A stretch of 64,000 nt of DNA from Eubacterium sp. (GTDB lineage Bacteria > Bacillota > Clostridia > Lachnospirales > Lachnospiraceae). Shown in pieces: positions 1-7,880 of this stretch (within the stretch, counting starts at the first letter, position 1; every line of letters begins with the position of its first letter). The position numbers were made by a program, and so were the translations under genes. The notes beneath the pieces are model-generated. The model searched no databases and was not told where the DNA came from. It saw only the letters and a list, made by a program, of their open reading frames with translations. The DNA lies in the NCBI GenBank assembly GCA_022794015.1, contig JAAWDZ010000066.1, positions 29,109 through 93,108 on the forward strand, given 5' to 3'.

Positions 1-327
1 TGCAATCTCCTGCAGTTTCGCTTTGGAAATCGTTGCAACTTTTGTCTTGTTCGGAACAGCCGAACCGGACTGGATGTTGCAGGCCTTTTTAATCAGTACC
101 GGAGCAGGCGGGGTCTTGGTAATAAAACTAAAACTCCTGTCTGCATATACCGTGATTACTACAGGGATGATCAAATCGCCCTGATCTGCGGTTCTTGCAT
201 TAAACTGCTTAGTAAACTCGACGATGTTTACGCCGTGCTGTCCAAGCGCCGGACCAACCGGAGGAGCAGGTGTTGCCTTTCCGGCAGGAATCTGTAATTT
301 AATATATCCTGTAACTTTCTTTGCCAT
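1..327 (-). CDS. rplK: 50S ribosomal protein L11 (partial, C-terminus beyond window)
   Basis: The first 109 codons of ribosomal protein L11, which with the L7/L12 stalk forms the GTPase-associated centre on 23S rRNA. The translation begins [20 protein letters not shown] and contains the L11 signature [19 protein letters not shown]. The usual length is about 141 residues, so roughly the last 30 lie beyond position 1. AAGGAGG stands a few bases upstream of the ATG. It follows nusG by 15 bases, the standard nusG-rplK order, and should be cotranscribed with rpmG-secE-nusG. Confidence 0.97.
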   Translation of the reverse strand, partial: MAKKVTGYIKLQIPAGKATPAPPVGPALGQHGVNIVEFTKQFNARTADQGDLIIPVVITVYADRSFSFITKTPPAPVLIKKACNIQSGSAVPNKTKVATISKAKLQEIA

Positions 328-342
328 TTGGAATTAACCTCC

Positions 343-861
343 TTAATTCATTTTCTTAACTTCTGCGAAACTGATTTCTACCGGCGTTTCGCGGCCGAAT
401 AATTCTACATTAATGGTAACAAACTGCTTGCCGTGGTTCATCGTCTGAATTACGCCGATGGTATCCTTCCAGACACCGCCCGTAACCACGATGGTATCCC
501 CCTCTGCAAAATCCACCATAATGTCTTCCTTCTTGACTCCCAGCGGCATCATCTCTTCTTCGGTAAGCGGCACCGGCTTTGAACCTGGTCCGACAAACCC
601 GGTAACGCCTCGGGTGTTTCTGACAACATACCAGGTATCATCATTCATAACCATATTAATGAGTACATATCCTGGGAACAGTTTCTTGGAAACCTGCTTT
701 TTAGCGCCATTTTTCATCTCAAAAACGTCCTGCATCGGAACCCTTACTTCCAGGATCTGATCCTCTAAATGCCTGTTTTCAATTGTTTTGTCAATGTTCG
801 CCTTTACTTTATTCTCATAACCGGAATAAGTATGAACAACATACCAGTGTGCTTCTGTCAT
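343..861 (-). CDS. nusG: Transcription termination/antitermination protein NusG
   Basis: A 172-residue NusG that binds the RNA polymerase clamp and modulates pausing, Rho-dependent termination and transcription-translation coupling. The N-terminal NGN domain (about residues 1-105) starts with HWYVVHTYSGYENKV and contains the LFPGYVLI core. The C-terminal KOW domain (about 118-172) contains EGDTIVVTGGVWKDTIGVI. Length is normal and no extra domain is inserted. AAGGGAGG precedes the ATG. It sits between secE and rplK as in most Firmicutes. Confidence 0.97.
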   Translation of the reverse strand: MTEAHWYVVHTYSGYENKVKANIDKTIENRHLEDQILEVRVPMQDVFEMKNGAKKQVSKKLFPGYVLINMVMNDDTWYVVRNTRGVTGFVGPGSKPVPLTEEEMMPLGVKKEDIMVDFAEGDTIVVTGGVWKDTIGVIQTMNHGKQFVTINVELFGRETPVEISFAEVKKMN

Positions 862-873
862 AAAACGCCTCCC

Positions 874-1101
874 TTATAAATTAACCAGGAAATCAATACC
901 ATACTGAATAAAGGTATCCAATATGGTAATCACAAAACCGACTACGACTGATACAGCGATAACAGCCGCTGTCTGCTTTACAAGCGCATCCTTTGCAGGC
1001 CAGACAATTTTGCCGAACTCAGTTTTTACACCTTCGAGCCAGCTCGTCTTTGGAGCCTTCTCTTCTTTTTTCTTTACATCTGTGTTTGTGTTATCTGCCA
1101 T
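874..1101 (-). CDS. secE: Preprotein translocase subunit SecE
   Basis: A 75-residue single-span SecE that clamps the SecY channel. A charged cytoplasmic head (WLEGVKTEFGKIVWPAKDAL) is followed by one transmembrane helix near residues 47-70, the typical short Gram-positive form. A longer frame extends to 1173, but the ATG at 1101 (MADNTNTDV) gives a normal N-terminus and has an AGAGGTG ribosome binding site, so it is preferred. It lies 12 bases before nusG. Confidence 0.95.
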   Translation of the reverse strand: MADNTNTDVKKKEEKAPKTSWLEGVKTEFGKIVWPAKDALVKQTAAVIAVSVVVGFVITILDTFIQYGIDFLVNL

Positions 1102-1127
1102 AATTTCACACCTCTGCCCTTCCGAGA

Positions 1128-1277
1128 CTATTTGGTCTCTTTGTGTAAAGTATGCTTTCTGCAGAACCTGCAATACTTTCTGGTTTCCATTCTTTCCGGA
1201 TGAGCCTTTTTGTCCTTCTTTGTGTTGTAATTACGCTGTTTGCATTCCGTGCATGCCAATGTAATTCTCGTGCGCAC
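1128..1277 (-). CDS. rpmG: 50S ribosomal protein L33 (GTG start)
   Basis: A 49-residue L33 read from a GTG codon: [20 protein letters not shown], ending [11 protein letters not shown]. It carries two CxxC pairs (C9/C12 and C36/C39), so it is the zinc-binding form. GGAGG lies 8 bases before the GTG. It is too short for most ORF calling and a longer overlapping frame hides it. It is the first gene of the operon, with secE starting 26 bases downstream. Confidence 0.95.
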   Translation of the reverse strand: MRTRITLACTECKQRNYNTKKDKKAHPERMETRKYCRFCRKHTLHKETK

Positions 1278-1383
1278 AACTTCCACCTCCATAAATTCAT
1301 TGTGTTTTCTATGCCTGGTTGTACCTGCGATAACCGCAGGTTAAATTTAGGCATAAAAAAAAGACCTACTTCCAAGCTGTTTT

Positions 1384-1412
1384 AATATAACACACTATGG
1401 AAGCGGCGTCAA
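1384..1412 (-). promoter_or_regulatory. Sigma-A promoter of rpmG-secE-nusG-rplK
   Basis: Read on the minus strand: TTGACG (1412-1407), a 17-base spacer, then TATATT (1389-1384). It lies about 105 bases upstream of rpmG. The leader contains a small hairpin (1323-1341, ACCTGCG/CGCAGGT) of unknown role. The rest of the gap (1413-1616) is AT-rich and shows nothing else. Confidence 0.85.
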
Positions 1413-1616
1413 TTGTTTTTTCGCGAGCTGTGGCAAATTGCGGTTAAAATATTCCTTTTTATGCCTCAAATTTTCTCTCTTATCAGGAATGAAATATTTA
1501 ACTTCCAGACAGATATATCATCTAAATCTTCATAAATTATTCTGAAATACTATTATAAACCAGTTACTTAAAAAAGCCAAACTATATTACGCTGTAAAAA
1601 CAGCGTCAATTATTTT

Positions 1617-2003
1617 TCACATGATTTCACATGATTCGCCATTTTTATACACATCTCCTTCTGCAGAATCTAATAAAAATGAAATTACATCCAGATATTC
1701 ATTATAAGATTGCTTCATATTCTGAACATACTGCTGCCCTGTTTCTTCCAAATGATAGTATACCCTTGTCTGTCGCTTTCCAACCTTAGTTTCATAAAAA
1801 GAAATATAACCGAGATCAGCAAGGCGATATAAAATAGGGTACATGGAGCCCTCTAAAACCGTATAGATACCCTGGCTGCGTTTCTTCAATTCTTGGGAAA
1901 GCTGATAACCGTACATATCTTTTTCTGTCAACAGCTTTAAAAGAAGCATTTCTATCGTAGCCTTTTTTAAGTTTGTTAAAAGATTGGATTTTTTTATATT
2001 CAT
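1617..2003 (-). CDS. PadR family transcriptional regulator
   Basis: A 128-residue PadR-type winged-helix repressor. The N-terminal fold is clear (KATIEMLLLKLLTEKDMYGY, then SQELKKRSQGIYTVLEGSMY), with the wing KVGKRQTRVYYHLEETGQQY and a C-terminal dimerisation helix. PadR proteins usually repress membrane-stress or transport genes together with a HAAS-domain partner, and one lies just upstream. The ATG at 2003 matches family N-termini but has no Shine-Dalgarno; the frame stays open to 2096. A promoter-like sequence ends only 6 bases before this ATG, so the transcript may be leaderless or the true start may lie upstream. Confidence 0.85.
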   Translation of the reverse strand: MNIKKSNLLTNLKKATIEMLLLKLLTEKDMYGYQLSQELKKRSQGIYTVLEGSMYPILYRLADLGYISFYETKVGKRQTRVYYHLEETGQQYVQNMKQSYNEYLDVISFLLDSAEGDVYKNGESCEIM

Positions 2004-2009
2004 AATAGC

Positions 2010-2038
2010 ATCATAACGAAGTGTCATTAAAAGATCAA
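2010..2038 (-). promoter_or_regulatory. Probable promoter immediately before padR
   Basis: Minus strand: TTGATC (2038-2033), 17-base spacer, TATGAT (2015-2010). The predicted transcription start would fall on or next to the padR ATG at 2003. The motif resembles the promoters of both HAAS genes (2690-2718 and 5634-5662). Confidence 0.55.
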
Positions 2039-2150
2039 TACCTATTTTAAAAACATGTTTTTTAAAATAATTTCTGATTAATATGAAAAGCAACAACCTA
2101 CAAAAGACTAAATAAATATACTATTCAAAACAAAATTGTGCAAAATATAT

Positions 2151-2185
2151 AAAAATATCCGGAACAACATTTTGTCAGTCCGGAT
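2151..2185 (-). terminator. Intrinsic terminator after the first HAAS gene
   Basis: On the minus strand ATCCGGA (2185-2179) pairs with TCCGGAT (2163-2157) and is followed by ATTTTTATA. It lies just after the stop of the 2194-2619 gene, separating it from padR. Confidence 0.6.
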
Positions 2186-2193
2186 GAGAAATA

Positions 2194-2619
2194 TTATTTT
2201 TCATTCATATTCCTTTCGAATTCTTCGGATGATACTTCAGTTCCATCAAAGATATAATACGGTTCATGTTTGATGTAATGATCTGTGCTTTCCCATCTTA
2301 TCTTGTAAAGAACAGTACCAACACATATTATAATAGATATAATACATAACAGTAAAAGAAACATATGCATTTGCTTTTTGCTTTGCAGCGATACCAAAAT
2401 ATCTGATCTTGGGGATATCTCTATCAAGGATTCTGCCATCTCATCTGCCGTACCGAATTCTTCTATAACCTCATCCCAGGAAGCTGAAGGATTTTCCCGT
2501 ATATGATGACGCAGATTTTTTTCTATATCTGTAAGAAGACGTTTTTTATCATAACTATTATTTGGCATAGTTCTAGAAAGGCGTTTTATGTATTTCTTAA
2601 TATGACTGTCAAAGTTCAT
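2194..2619 (-). CDS. HAAS-domain membrane protein (DUF1700-like), copy A
   Basis: A 141-residue protein. Residues 1-65 resemble the HAAS/DUF1700 helical domain that typically accompanies PadR regulators (DSHIKKYIKRLSRTMP, then WDEVIEEFGTADEMAESLIE). One transmembrane helix follows near residues 85-105 (MHMFLLLLCIISIIICVGTV), then a short outside tail rich in acidic residues. The tail ends EVSSEEFERNMNEK. The same architecture is found in the 5066-5506 gene (FGS/FGT...EMAES-like motif, then one helix, then IYNDTEETSE). AAGGAG is 12 bases before the chosen ATG. A GTG start at 2655 is possible but less likely. Confidence 0.75.
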   Translation of the reverse strand: MNFDSHIKKYIKRLSRTMPNNSYDKKRLLTDIEKNLRHHIRENPSASWDEVIEEFGTADEMAESLIEISPRSDILVSLQSKKQMHMFLLLLCIISIIICVGTVLYKIRWESTDHYIKHEPYYIFDGTEVSSEEFERNMNEK

Positions 2620-2689
2620 TGTAGTTCGAGTCTCCTTATTTTTGAATTTTGACACTGTACTATGGTTTAAGTTATCATTTTATTGATCT

Positions 2690-2718
2690 ATCATATCAAT
2701 TTTATAACAAAAAATCAA
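2690..2718 (-). promoter_or_regulatory. Promoter of HAAS copy A with overlapping palindrome
   Basis: Minus strand: TTGATT (2718-2713), 17-base spacer, TATGAT (2695-2690). A palindrome ATTGAT-N7-ATCAAT (2682-2700) overlaps the -10 box and is a candidate operator, possibly for the PadR protein. The left inverted repeat of the IS element begins 10 bases upstream of the -35 box. Confidence 0.6.
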
Positions 2719-2727
2719 TACATGTTC

Positions 2728-4154
2728 AATTTGAGTTTCCCCATTTTTTCTGACAACTGATTTCATCTCAATAATTAAGAAATGCACAAACACATCCTAA
2801 ATGTTATAATTAAATCACCACAAAACAATCAAGCAAAGGAGTGCTTTTGCATGATTAATTATAACAGATTGGGATATGAAATTAAAAGGGATTCTACAAA
2901 CTTTTCCATAAAAATTTCACAGAAGTTAAAACACCCACAGCAGAAGTTTGTCCATCAGATAGTTTATTGCATACTCACAGAAAACAAACTGCATCTAAGC
3001 AAAAGCGCCCGTTCCCTGAAAGAAAACATCACACTGAAAAAGACGATTGACCAGCTCTCCAGAAACTTAAATGCTTTTGATGAAAAGCAGACTGTGATGC
3101 AGGACTATCTTTCTCTTGTAAAGCAACATACCACAGAAGATTGTGCTGTGATTGCCATTGACAACTCAGTTATCGCAAATCCAGCAAGCAGAAAGCTTGA
3201 AGCACTCTTCCAAATACGTGATGGAAGCACCGGTGAGATCACACAGGGTTATCTAACGATTGAAGTTGCCGTGCTGTCTGAGTCCGGAAAGATGCCCCTT
3301 CCAGTCTATAAGAAAGTATTTTCGGCGGCAGAAGAAGGATTTGTATGTGAAACCTATGAAAATCTATGCTTCCTGTTGTCCCTTTCTGAAAACTTCAGCC
3401 CAAAATGTGTCCGTACCCTCGACCGCGGATTTGATACCAATGACTATAACCGCTATTTCTTAATACGCGGGGAGCATTTTGTCATCTGTGCCAAAAAGAA
3501 CCGGAATGTCATCTATAATGGAAAGACCTGCAACATCATGGATGTGGCGTTAAAACATAAAGGGGCCTACCGTATGGATTTTAAAGATAAAAGCGGCAAA
3601 AACGTCCAGTGTAAAATGAGCTGCATACCTGTAAGGCTCTGTGAATTTCAGACAAAGAACTGGTGCTGACTGTATTGTATGGCTTTGACGAGGAACCCAT
3701 GCTCCTGCTCTCCAATTTGAAAGTACAGGAAAAGAAAAAGCTGTGCCACATCATTACCAAAGTGTATCTGCTCCGGTGGCGAATTAAGGAATATTTCAAG
3801 TTCAAAAAACAGCAGTTTGAACTTAAGGATTTACGTGTAATGTCCCTGCAGTCTATCCGCAGCCTGAATTTCTTTGCCACCCTTGTGGCAGGATATATTA
3901 GCCTTATATCATCCAGCCACAGGGAAAGTATATTCCTGAAAAATTAAAAGAATGTTCCAAACGTATTTATGAGGTTCGCAAGTTTATTTTTTATGCATTA
4001 GGATATACAATAAATCGCGTCCTAGGTATGAGCCGGACAGACATACAGGGCTTTTTTGAGAAAAAAGTCAAATCACAACAGATGAATCTGTTTGAGCACT
4101 TTAAAATAGAGGATACCGGGGCATTTGTATTCTAAAAATGGGGAAACTCAAATT
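2728..4154 (+). mobile_element. IS4-like insertion sequence, decayed
   Basis: A 1427-bp element bounded by perfect 21-bp terminal inverted repeats: AATTTGAGTTTCCCCATTTT begins at 2728 and its complement ends at 4154. It contains a single transposase frame, now broken. The stop codon of the transposase overlaps the right repeat. I could not find a convincing target-site duplication in the flanks. It sits between the two HAAS gene units. Confidence 0.9.
2851..4135 (+). pseudogene. IS4-family transposase, two frameshifts
   Basis: A DDE transposase readable in three consecutive frames. Segment one (2851-3669) carries IAIDNSVIANPAS and TLDRGFDTND, consistent with the first and second catalytic Asp. 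The frame shifts near 3650. Segment two (to about 3905) carries YLLRWRIKEYFKFKKQ with the likely catalytic Glu. The frame shifts again between about 3900 and 3915. Segment three runs through PEKLKECSKRIYEVRKF to the TAA at 4133-4135. AAGGAG lies 9 bases before the ATG at 2851. The shift sites show no slippery A-run, so these look like disabling mutations and not programmed frameshifting. Confidence 0.88.
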
Positions 4155-4529
4155 ATTCAATTATTTCTACAACTTTACCTTTGCCGCCTTTACAAATTCT
4201 TTGAAATACCTAAAAAGACGCTTCTTTATTTCGAAGCGTCCCTTACGGTACATTTTTATTAACATACTGAATTTCCTTTTTTGATTCCTTTCTTCTAGTT
4301 TCCGCGAATAATACTCCCTCCATGATTCTATAAATATGTAGTTTCTAAAAAATTTTTGGAACTTAAATAATGCCCTTCCACAAGCGTCATATTAATATCA
4401 TATTTTTACAGATCAAGACTTTTTACAAATGCATCTATCTGTTTTGCAATGCTCTCTCAGTTTTTAGACAATTTCTCCTAACTGCATACACAAAAATATG
4501 CCACACTTTCCTACAGCAAAAAACTTTCG
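4155..4529. other. Intergenic region with a minus-strand terminator
   Basis: 375 bases of AT-rich sequence between the IS element and the secreted-protein gene. The only structure seen is the terminator at 4212-4240. No reading frame is supported. Confidence 0.5.
4212..4240 (-). terminator. Intrinsic terminator downstream of the secreted-protein gene
   Basis: On the minus strand GACGCTTC (4240-4233) and GAAGCGTC (4224-4217) form a perfect 8-bp stem with an 8-base loop, followed by TTTTTA. It is about 290 bases after the stop of the 4530-5024 gene. Confidence 0.75.
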
Positions 4530-5024
4530 TTATGAAATAGCACCCGATTTACTGCAGGTTATAGTAAGTTGTCCGGACTTAGACTTATTAGAAGAACTAT
4601 TTTTTAAAATATAAGAGCCAATTGCTTTTTTACCACTTTTTGCAGCTGTCTGTGAAGCAAAATGCCATTTGGTATTGTGAACGGAAGTAGCACAAACAGC
4701 ATTTGTGCAGGTAGAAGTACTTCCATCATAAGTAAAAGTTCCGGTTAAAGTGTATGTTGCAAGTACTTTACCTTTTATTGTAGTAATACTCACATACTTA
4801 GTGGAACGTACGGTTTGTTTTAAAGAGTAAAGTCCAATATCTGAAACCTCTTTCCAAACAACAAGTGTACATGTTACAACAATTTCATCATCTTGATAAA
4901 TCACCTCAGTGTCGTTTTGATAAGAGGCATCGCCGTCGGACAGAAATTCTCTGGCGTAAAAATCATTACTTGTTACTGATAAAAACATTAAAAAAGACAG
5001 CAAAAATGCAATCACTTTTTTCAT
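4530..5024 (-). CDS. Small secreted protein of unknown function
   Basis: A 164-residue protein with a clear Sec signal peptide (MKKVIAFLLSFLMFLSVTSN). The mature part is rich in Ser, Thr and beta-strand-like stretches (IVVTCTLVVWKEV, KVLATYTLTGTFTYDGST) and contains four cysteines in the mature half, including CTNAVC. I do not recognise a family. It starts 41 bases after the stop of HAAS copy B and is probably cotranscribed with it. GAAGGGG precedes the ATG. A role in the envelope or outside the cell is inferred from the signal peptide only. Confidence 0.75.
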   Translation of the reverse strand: MKKVIAFLLSFLMFLSVTSNDFYAREFLSDGDASYQNDTEVIYQDDEIVVTCTLVVWKEVSDIGLYSLKQTVRSTKYVSITTIKGKVLATYTLTGTFTYDGSTSTCTNAVCATSVHNTKWHFASQTAAKSGKKAIGSYILKNSSSNKSKSGQLTITCSKSGAIS

Positions 5025-5065
5025 AATTCAAAAACCCCTTCCATAATAATCATTCTTATATTCCG

Positions 5066-5506
5066 TTAATTTTCGGAAAACTCTTCAATATCCAATAATT
5101 TTTCTAAAATTTCTGACGTTTCTTCTGTATCATTGTAAATATACATACCTTCATTAAAAATCAATGCCTCTTCCTCAGCCCAACTACTCAAATTATAAAG
5201 AACTACAAAAAAGATCATGGCACAGATTAGAAATAATGCAAAAAAAATATGCAGCATCTTTCTTTTTTTTTGCAGAATACTTGAAATTTCCTGTTCCGGC
5301 AGCTCATCCAAAAAAGAAGCTGCCACTTCTGTGACAGACCCAAATTCTTCTATAATTTCATTAAAAGATGCTCTCGGATGTTCTGCCCGAAAATTGTCTA
5401 TATTCTGCCGAATCGTTTGGATAATATCGTTTCTGTTTGGATAACTCACCGGAATCTGACTTTTAATTTTCTTTATATATGCATTTACTTTTTTTTCCAG
5501 ATTCGT
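5066..5506 (-). CDS. HAAS-domain membrane protein, copy B (start codon appears to be ACG)
   Basis: Homologous in layout to copy A: an N-terminal helical domain (LEKKVNAYIKKIKSQIP, then FNEIIEEFGSVTEVAASFLD), one transmembrane helix near residues 88-108 (LHIFFALFLICAMIFFVVLY), and a short acidic tail (MYIYNDTEETSEILEKLL). AGGGGG lies 9 bases before an ACG codon at 5506-5504, exactly where the ATG would be expected. The only conventional in-frame start is a TTG at 5527 that lies upstream of the ribosome binding site. The gene may use ACG inefficiently, or have lost its start by an ATG-to-ACG change. Confidence 0.65.
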   Translation of the reverse strand, partial: TNLEKKVNAYIKKIKSQIPVSYPNRNDIIQTIRQNIDNFRAEHPRASFNEIIEEFGSVTEVAASFLDELPEQEISSILQKKRKMLHIFFALFLICAMIFFVVLYNLSSWAEEEALIFNEGMYIYNDTEETSEILEKLLDIEEFSEN

Positions 5507-5633
5507 CTTTATACACCCCCTAAACAAAATAAAATTCTGATCTGTTTGAATTTTCCTTATGCTCTGTCACAAATGGCATATTAATTCATGAACGCCTATG
5601 ATTAAGATGCTGTTCTTTATCTTACATAAATAT

Positions 5634-5662
5634 ATTATAACAACTGTTTAACAAGTTATCAA
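5634..5662 (-). promoter_or_regulatory. Sigma-A promoter of HAAS copy B and the secreted protein
   Basis: Minus strand: TTGATA (5662-5657), 17-base spacer, TATAAT (5639-5634). It is close to consensus, about 130 bases upstream of the coding region. Confidence 0.75.
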
Positions 5663-6201
5663 TACATAGAGCTAAAATATGATGTTTACAAAATTATATT
5701 TTTATGATATATAATATGTAGAAGAAAATAGCTATTATTTTTCAAATGAGTACACAAAGTAGAGGGTCAAATCAGAAAGAGGTGATTCCATTGGATTAAT
5801 GCAAGAAAAGCCGCAGAAAATGAAAACGTATTTTTTTGTGGCCATCAAGGTCACCACCGTTAATATAGTAGAGTTTAAAAAACAATAAAAAAACCTCCTG
5901 AGATTGATAGCCGTAAAACTGACAGTTACTGGACACTCAGCAAAATAAAATCAAGTTAACATTACAAGGGGTACGTTTATGGGTTATACTAATGCGTTAC
6001 ACATTGATACATCAATGAATTATCGACAACATATTATTATGCGATATCGCCGCTATACAGCTCTGCTACCCATCTCCACATGTTCTGGAATGTATCAGCC
6101 TTATAAAAGAATCAAAACAGGGGGGAATTTTAGAAAGCGAAAGTTTGTCAATGGGATTCATATCTTCATTGACGCCTTTCGCAGAAAGGCGGATTATAAT
6201 T
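5663..6201. other. Long intergenic region with two doubtful small ORFs and an RBS hairpin
   Basis: About 540 bases upstream of the 6202 gene. A 29-codon frame (5799-5888, MQEKPQKMKTYFFVAIKVTT) has AGAGGTG 14 bases upstream and could be a small toxin-like peptide or a remnant. A 102-codon frame from 5979 (MGYTNALHIDTSMNYRQ) has AGGGG but overlaps the start of the secreted protein and has no family features. At 6173-6191 a perfect 8-bp hairpin (CGCCTTTC/GAAAGGCG) contains the AAAGGCGG that serves as ribosome binding site for the 6202 gene, suggesting translational control. Confidence 0.4.
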
Positions 6202-7029
6202 ATGATAAAAAGAATATTAACTTTAGGATTAACACTGATAATGGGATTAAGTACTGCAACTGTCACAAATGCACAGGAAACAACTGAAATTAGCAAAAGT
6301 GATTATGTAACTACATTTAACATTAACGACAAAAGTTCACTGAAGACAAAAGCCAGATTATATGATATGCCCACAGAAGTTGAGGAATACGTAAAAGATA
6401 TTTTCACAAAAAATAAAACTGCAAGAGTAACTGTATACAGTCCCGATTCCAGCCCAACAATCACAGGCGGAATATCAACTTATAAAGATGGGGGACGTTG
6501 GAAAGGAGAAAGGCCCTACAATGGCTATATTTTAAATGATTGGATAGTACAAATTTCCAATGCTTTTGGCATGACAGATGTAAATGCTACCGGCAAATTC
6601 AACAAAGCTCTTAAAGTATATGCTGGTTCTGTATTAGTGGATAAATTTGTTCCATTTGGAAGTGCCGGAATTGCATTAGCAGATTTTTGTTTTGGAAACG
6701 GCACTCTGCGGTATGCCGGAAGCGGCGATAAAGTAAGTTGCTCTCCCAAATATACTTCTCGTACAAAATTTACATATGTAAAATCAAATGGTTCATGGAT
6801 TTTAGGCGCTCGTACCCATTGGGTAAAACTGCAAGGCATATCATGGTATTGTTATATTAAAAAACTACATAAAGACGATATCGTAAAATCCAAATATGTA
6901 AATAAGCAGTTTTTTTCACCCAACTACAAGAATCCAGATGCAATTGCCATCAGAAGCACGGGCATTGGAGGCCATTTAGACGATCCTTATAGATGGACTA
7001 TTAAAAATGTTACTTTTACATTTGAGTAA
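6202..7029 (+). CDS. Secreted protein of unknown function
   Basis: A 275-residue protein with a signal peptide ending near TATVTNAQETTE. The mature part has a central stretch VYSPDSSPTITGGISTYKDG and an aromatic, basic C-terminal half (FTYVKSNGSWILGARTHWVK). I recognise no domain. The ATG at 6202 follows AAAGGCGG, which sits in a hairpin. A longer frame from 6145 adds an implausible N-terminus before the signal peptide. The next gene on the strand also encodes a membrane-anchored or secreted protein, so the two may be functionally linked. Confidence 0.75.
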   Translation: MIKRILTLGLTLIMGLSTATVTNAQETTEISKSDYVTTFNINDKSSLKTKARLYDMPTEVEEYVKDIFTKNKTARVTVYSPDSSPTITGGISTYKDGGRWKGERPYNGYILNDWIVQISNAFGMTDVNATGKFNKALKVYAGSVLVDKFVPFGSAGIALADFCFGNGTLRYAGSGDKVSCSPKYTSRTKFTYVKSNGSWILGARTHWVKLQGISWYCYIKKLHKDDIVKSKYVNKQFFSPNYKNPDAIAIRSTGIGGHLDDPYRWTIKNVTFTFE

Positions 7030-7168
7030 TTTGCTAATAAACACTAAGGATTTTGTAAAAGCACACCATTAATTCCGCATTGTACATCACTTCCACCCTT
7101 CTGACATTAGAAGTCTAAAAAGTGCATGAGATCTTAGGTAAAATATTTTATAAAAGAGGAATACTAAT

Positions 7169-7765
7169 ATGAAAGTAAGCAAACTAATAAAAACAGCCAT
7201 TTTGATCCTTGCAATAACCGCTGCCTTAAGCTGCCTGCAGCTTTGTATGCGGGTACATAACGTCCAGATTAGCCAAAGAAGCAATGCACATCTGTTTCTG
7301 GAAGACGGTACAGAGTATGCCGACACAATTCTGGTAGAGTTAGAGGGGGTATATCACTATTATCCTATACATACTGGCGGCAACGTAGACTACATTGAAA
7401 TCAAAGCCGTTGCCAGCGAAAACGAGGTGGAAATTTTTGATGCTCTAATTGTTTATAATTTCTTAGACAGAAAGTGGCAATGGGTCATGCATAACAGAGA
7501 AGAACCTGAAGAAACGCAGATAAATCAACAGGCAATGTTTACCAATTTCAATAAGAAAAACCGTGGAAGTAATGCCTCTTTTCTGTTTTGCATTGATGAT
7601 ATTTCCAAAATTACTGAAAATGGAGAAGCAGGCCAAAAAGGACTTTTGCTGGTCACAACAGAGGAGGCAGCGGATGACCCTGCGGAAATTGTACAAAGCG
7701 TCACGGAGGATACTTATTCTGGAGCAGCTGATTTTATCAGGGAATACGGATTCGATTTCCGCTAA
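7169..7765 (+). CDS. Membrane-anchored hypothetical protein
   Basis: A 198-residue protein with a basic N-terminus and one hydrophobic segment (LIKTAILILAITAALSCLQL), so anchored in the membrane or secreted. The rest is soluble and acidic, with no recognised motif. GAGG precedes the ATG with good spacing. It is 139 bases after the 6202 gene, on the same strand, and ends at a strong terminator. A lipobox is not convincing (the cysteine in LSCLQL lacks the usual small residues around it). Confidence 0.7.
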   Translation: MKVSKLIKTAILILAITAALSCLQLCMRVHNVQISQRSNAHLFLEDGTEYADTILVELEGVYHYYPIHTGGNVDYIEIKAVASENEVEIFDALIVYNFLDRKWQWVMHNREEPEETQINQQAMFTNFNKKNRGSNASFLFCIDDISKITENGEAGQKGLLLVTTEEAADDPAEIVQSVTEDTYSGAADFIREYGFDFR

Positions 7766-7776
7766 TAAGACAAAAT

Positions 7777-7804
7777 AAAAAGACGGTCTTGACACCGTCT
7801 TTTT
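7777..7804. terminator. Bidirectional terminator between the 7169 gene and flagellin
   Basis: AAAAAGACGGT (7777-7787) and ACCGTCTTTTT (7794-7804) form a perfect 11-bp stem with a 6-base loop and T-runs on both strands. It serves two converging transcription units. Confidence 0.9.
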
Positions 7805-7880
7805 ATTATTAGGTGATTCATTTTATGGATCACTTATTGATATAAGCAAATATTCTAAGCTTCTTCCTCATTCCCGTATT

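Noticed and set aside
1106..1375. 89-residue minus-strand frame over the rpmG region
   Set aside because: It overlaps rpmG in another frame and has no family features; rpmG with its GTG start and strong RBS explains the sequence.
3640..3670. Programmed frameshift in the transposase
   Set aside because: The site lacks a slippery heptamer, and a second frameshift occurs downstream, so mutation is the simpler reading.
2717..4165. Target-site duplication for the IS element
   Set aside because: The flanks (CATGTTC before 2728 and ATTCAATT after 4154) do not match as a direct repeat of plausible length.
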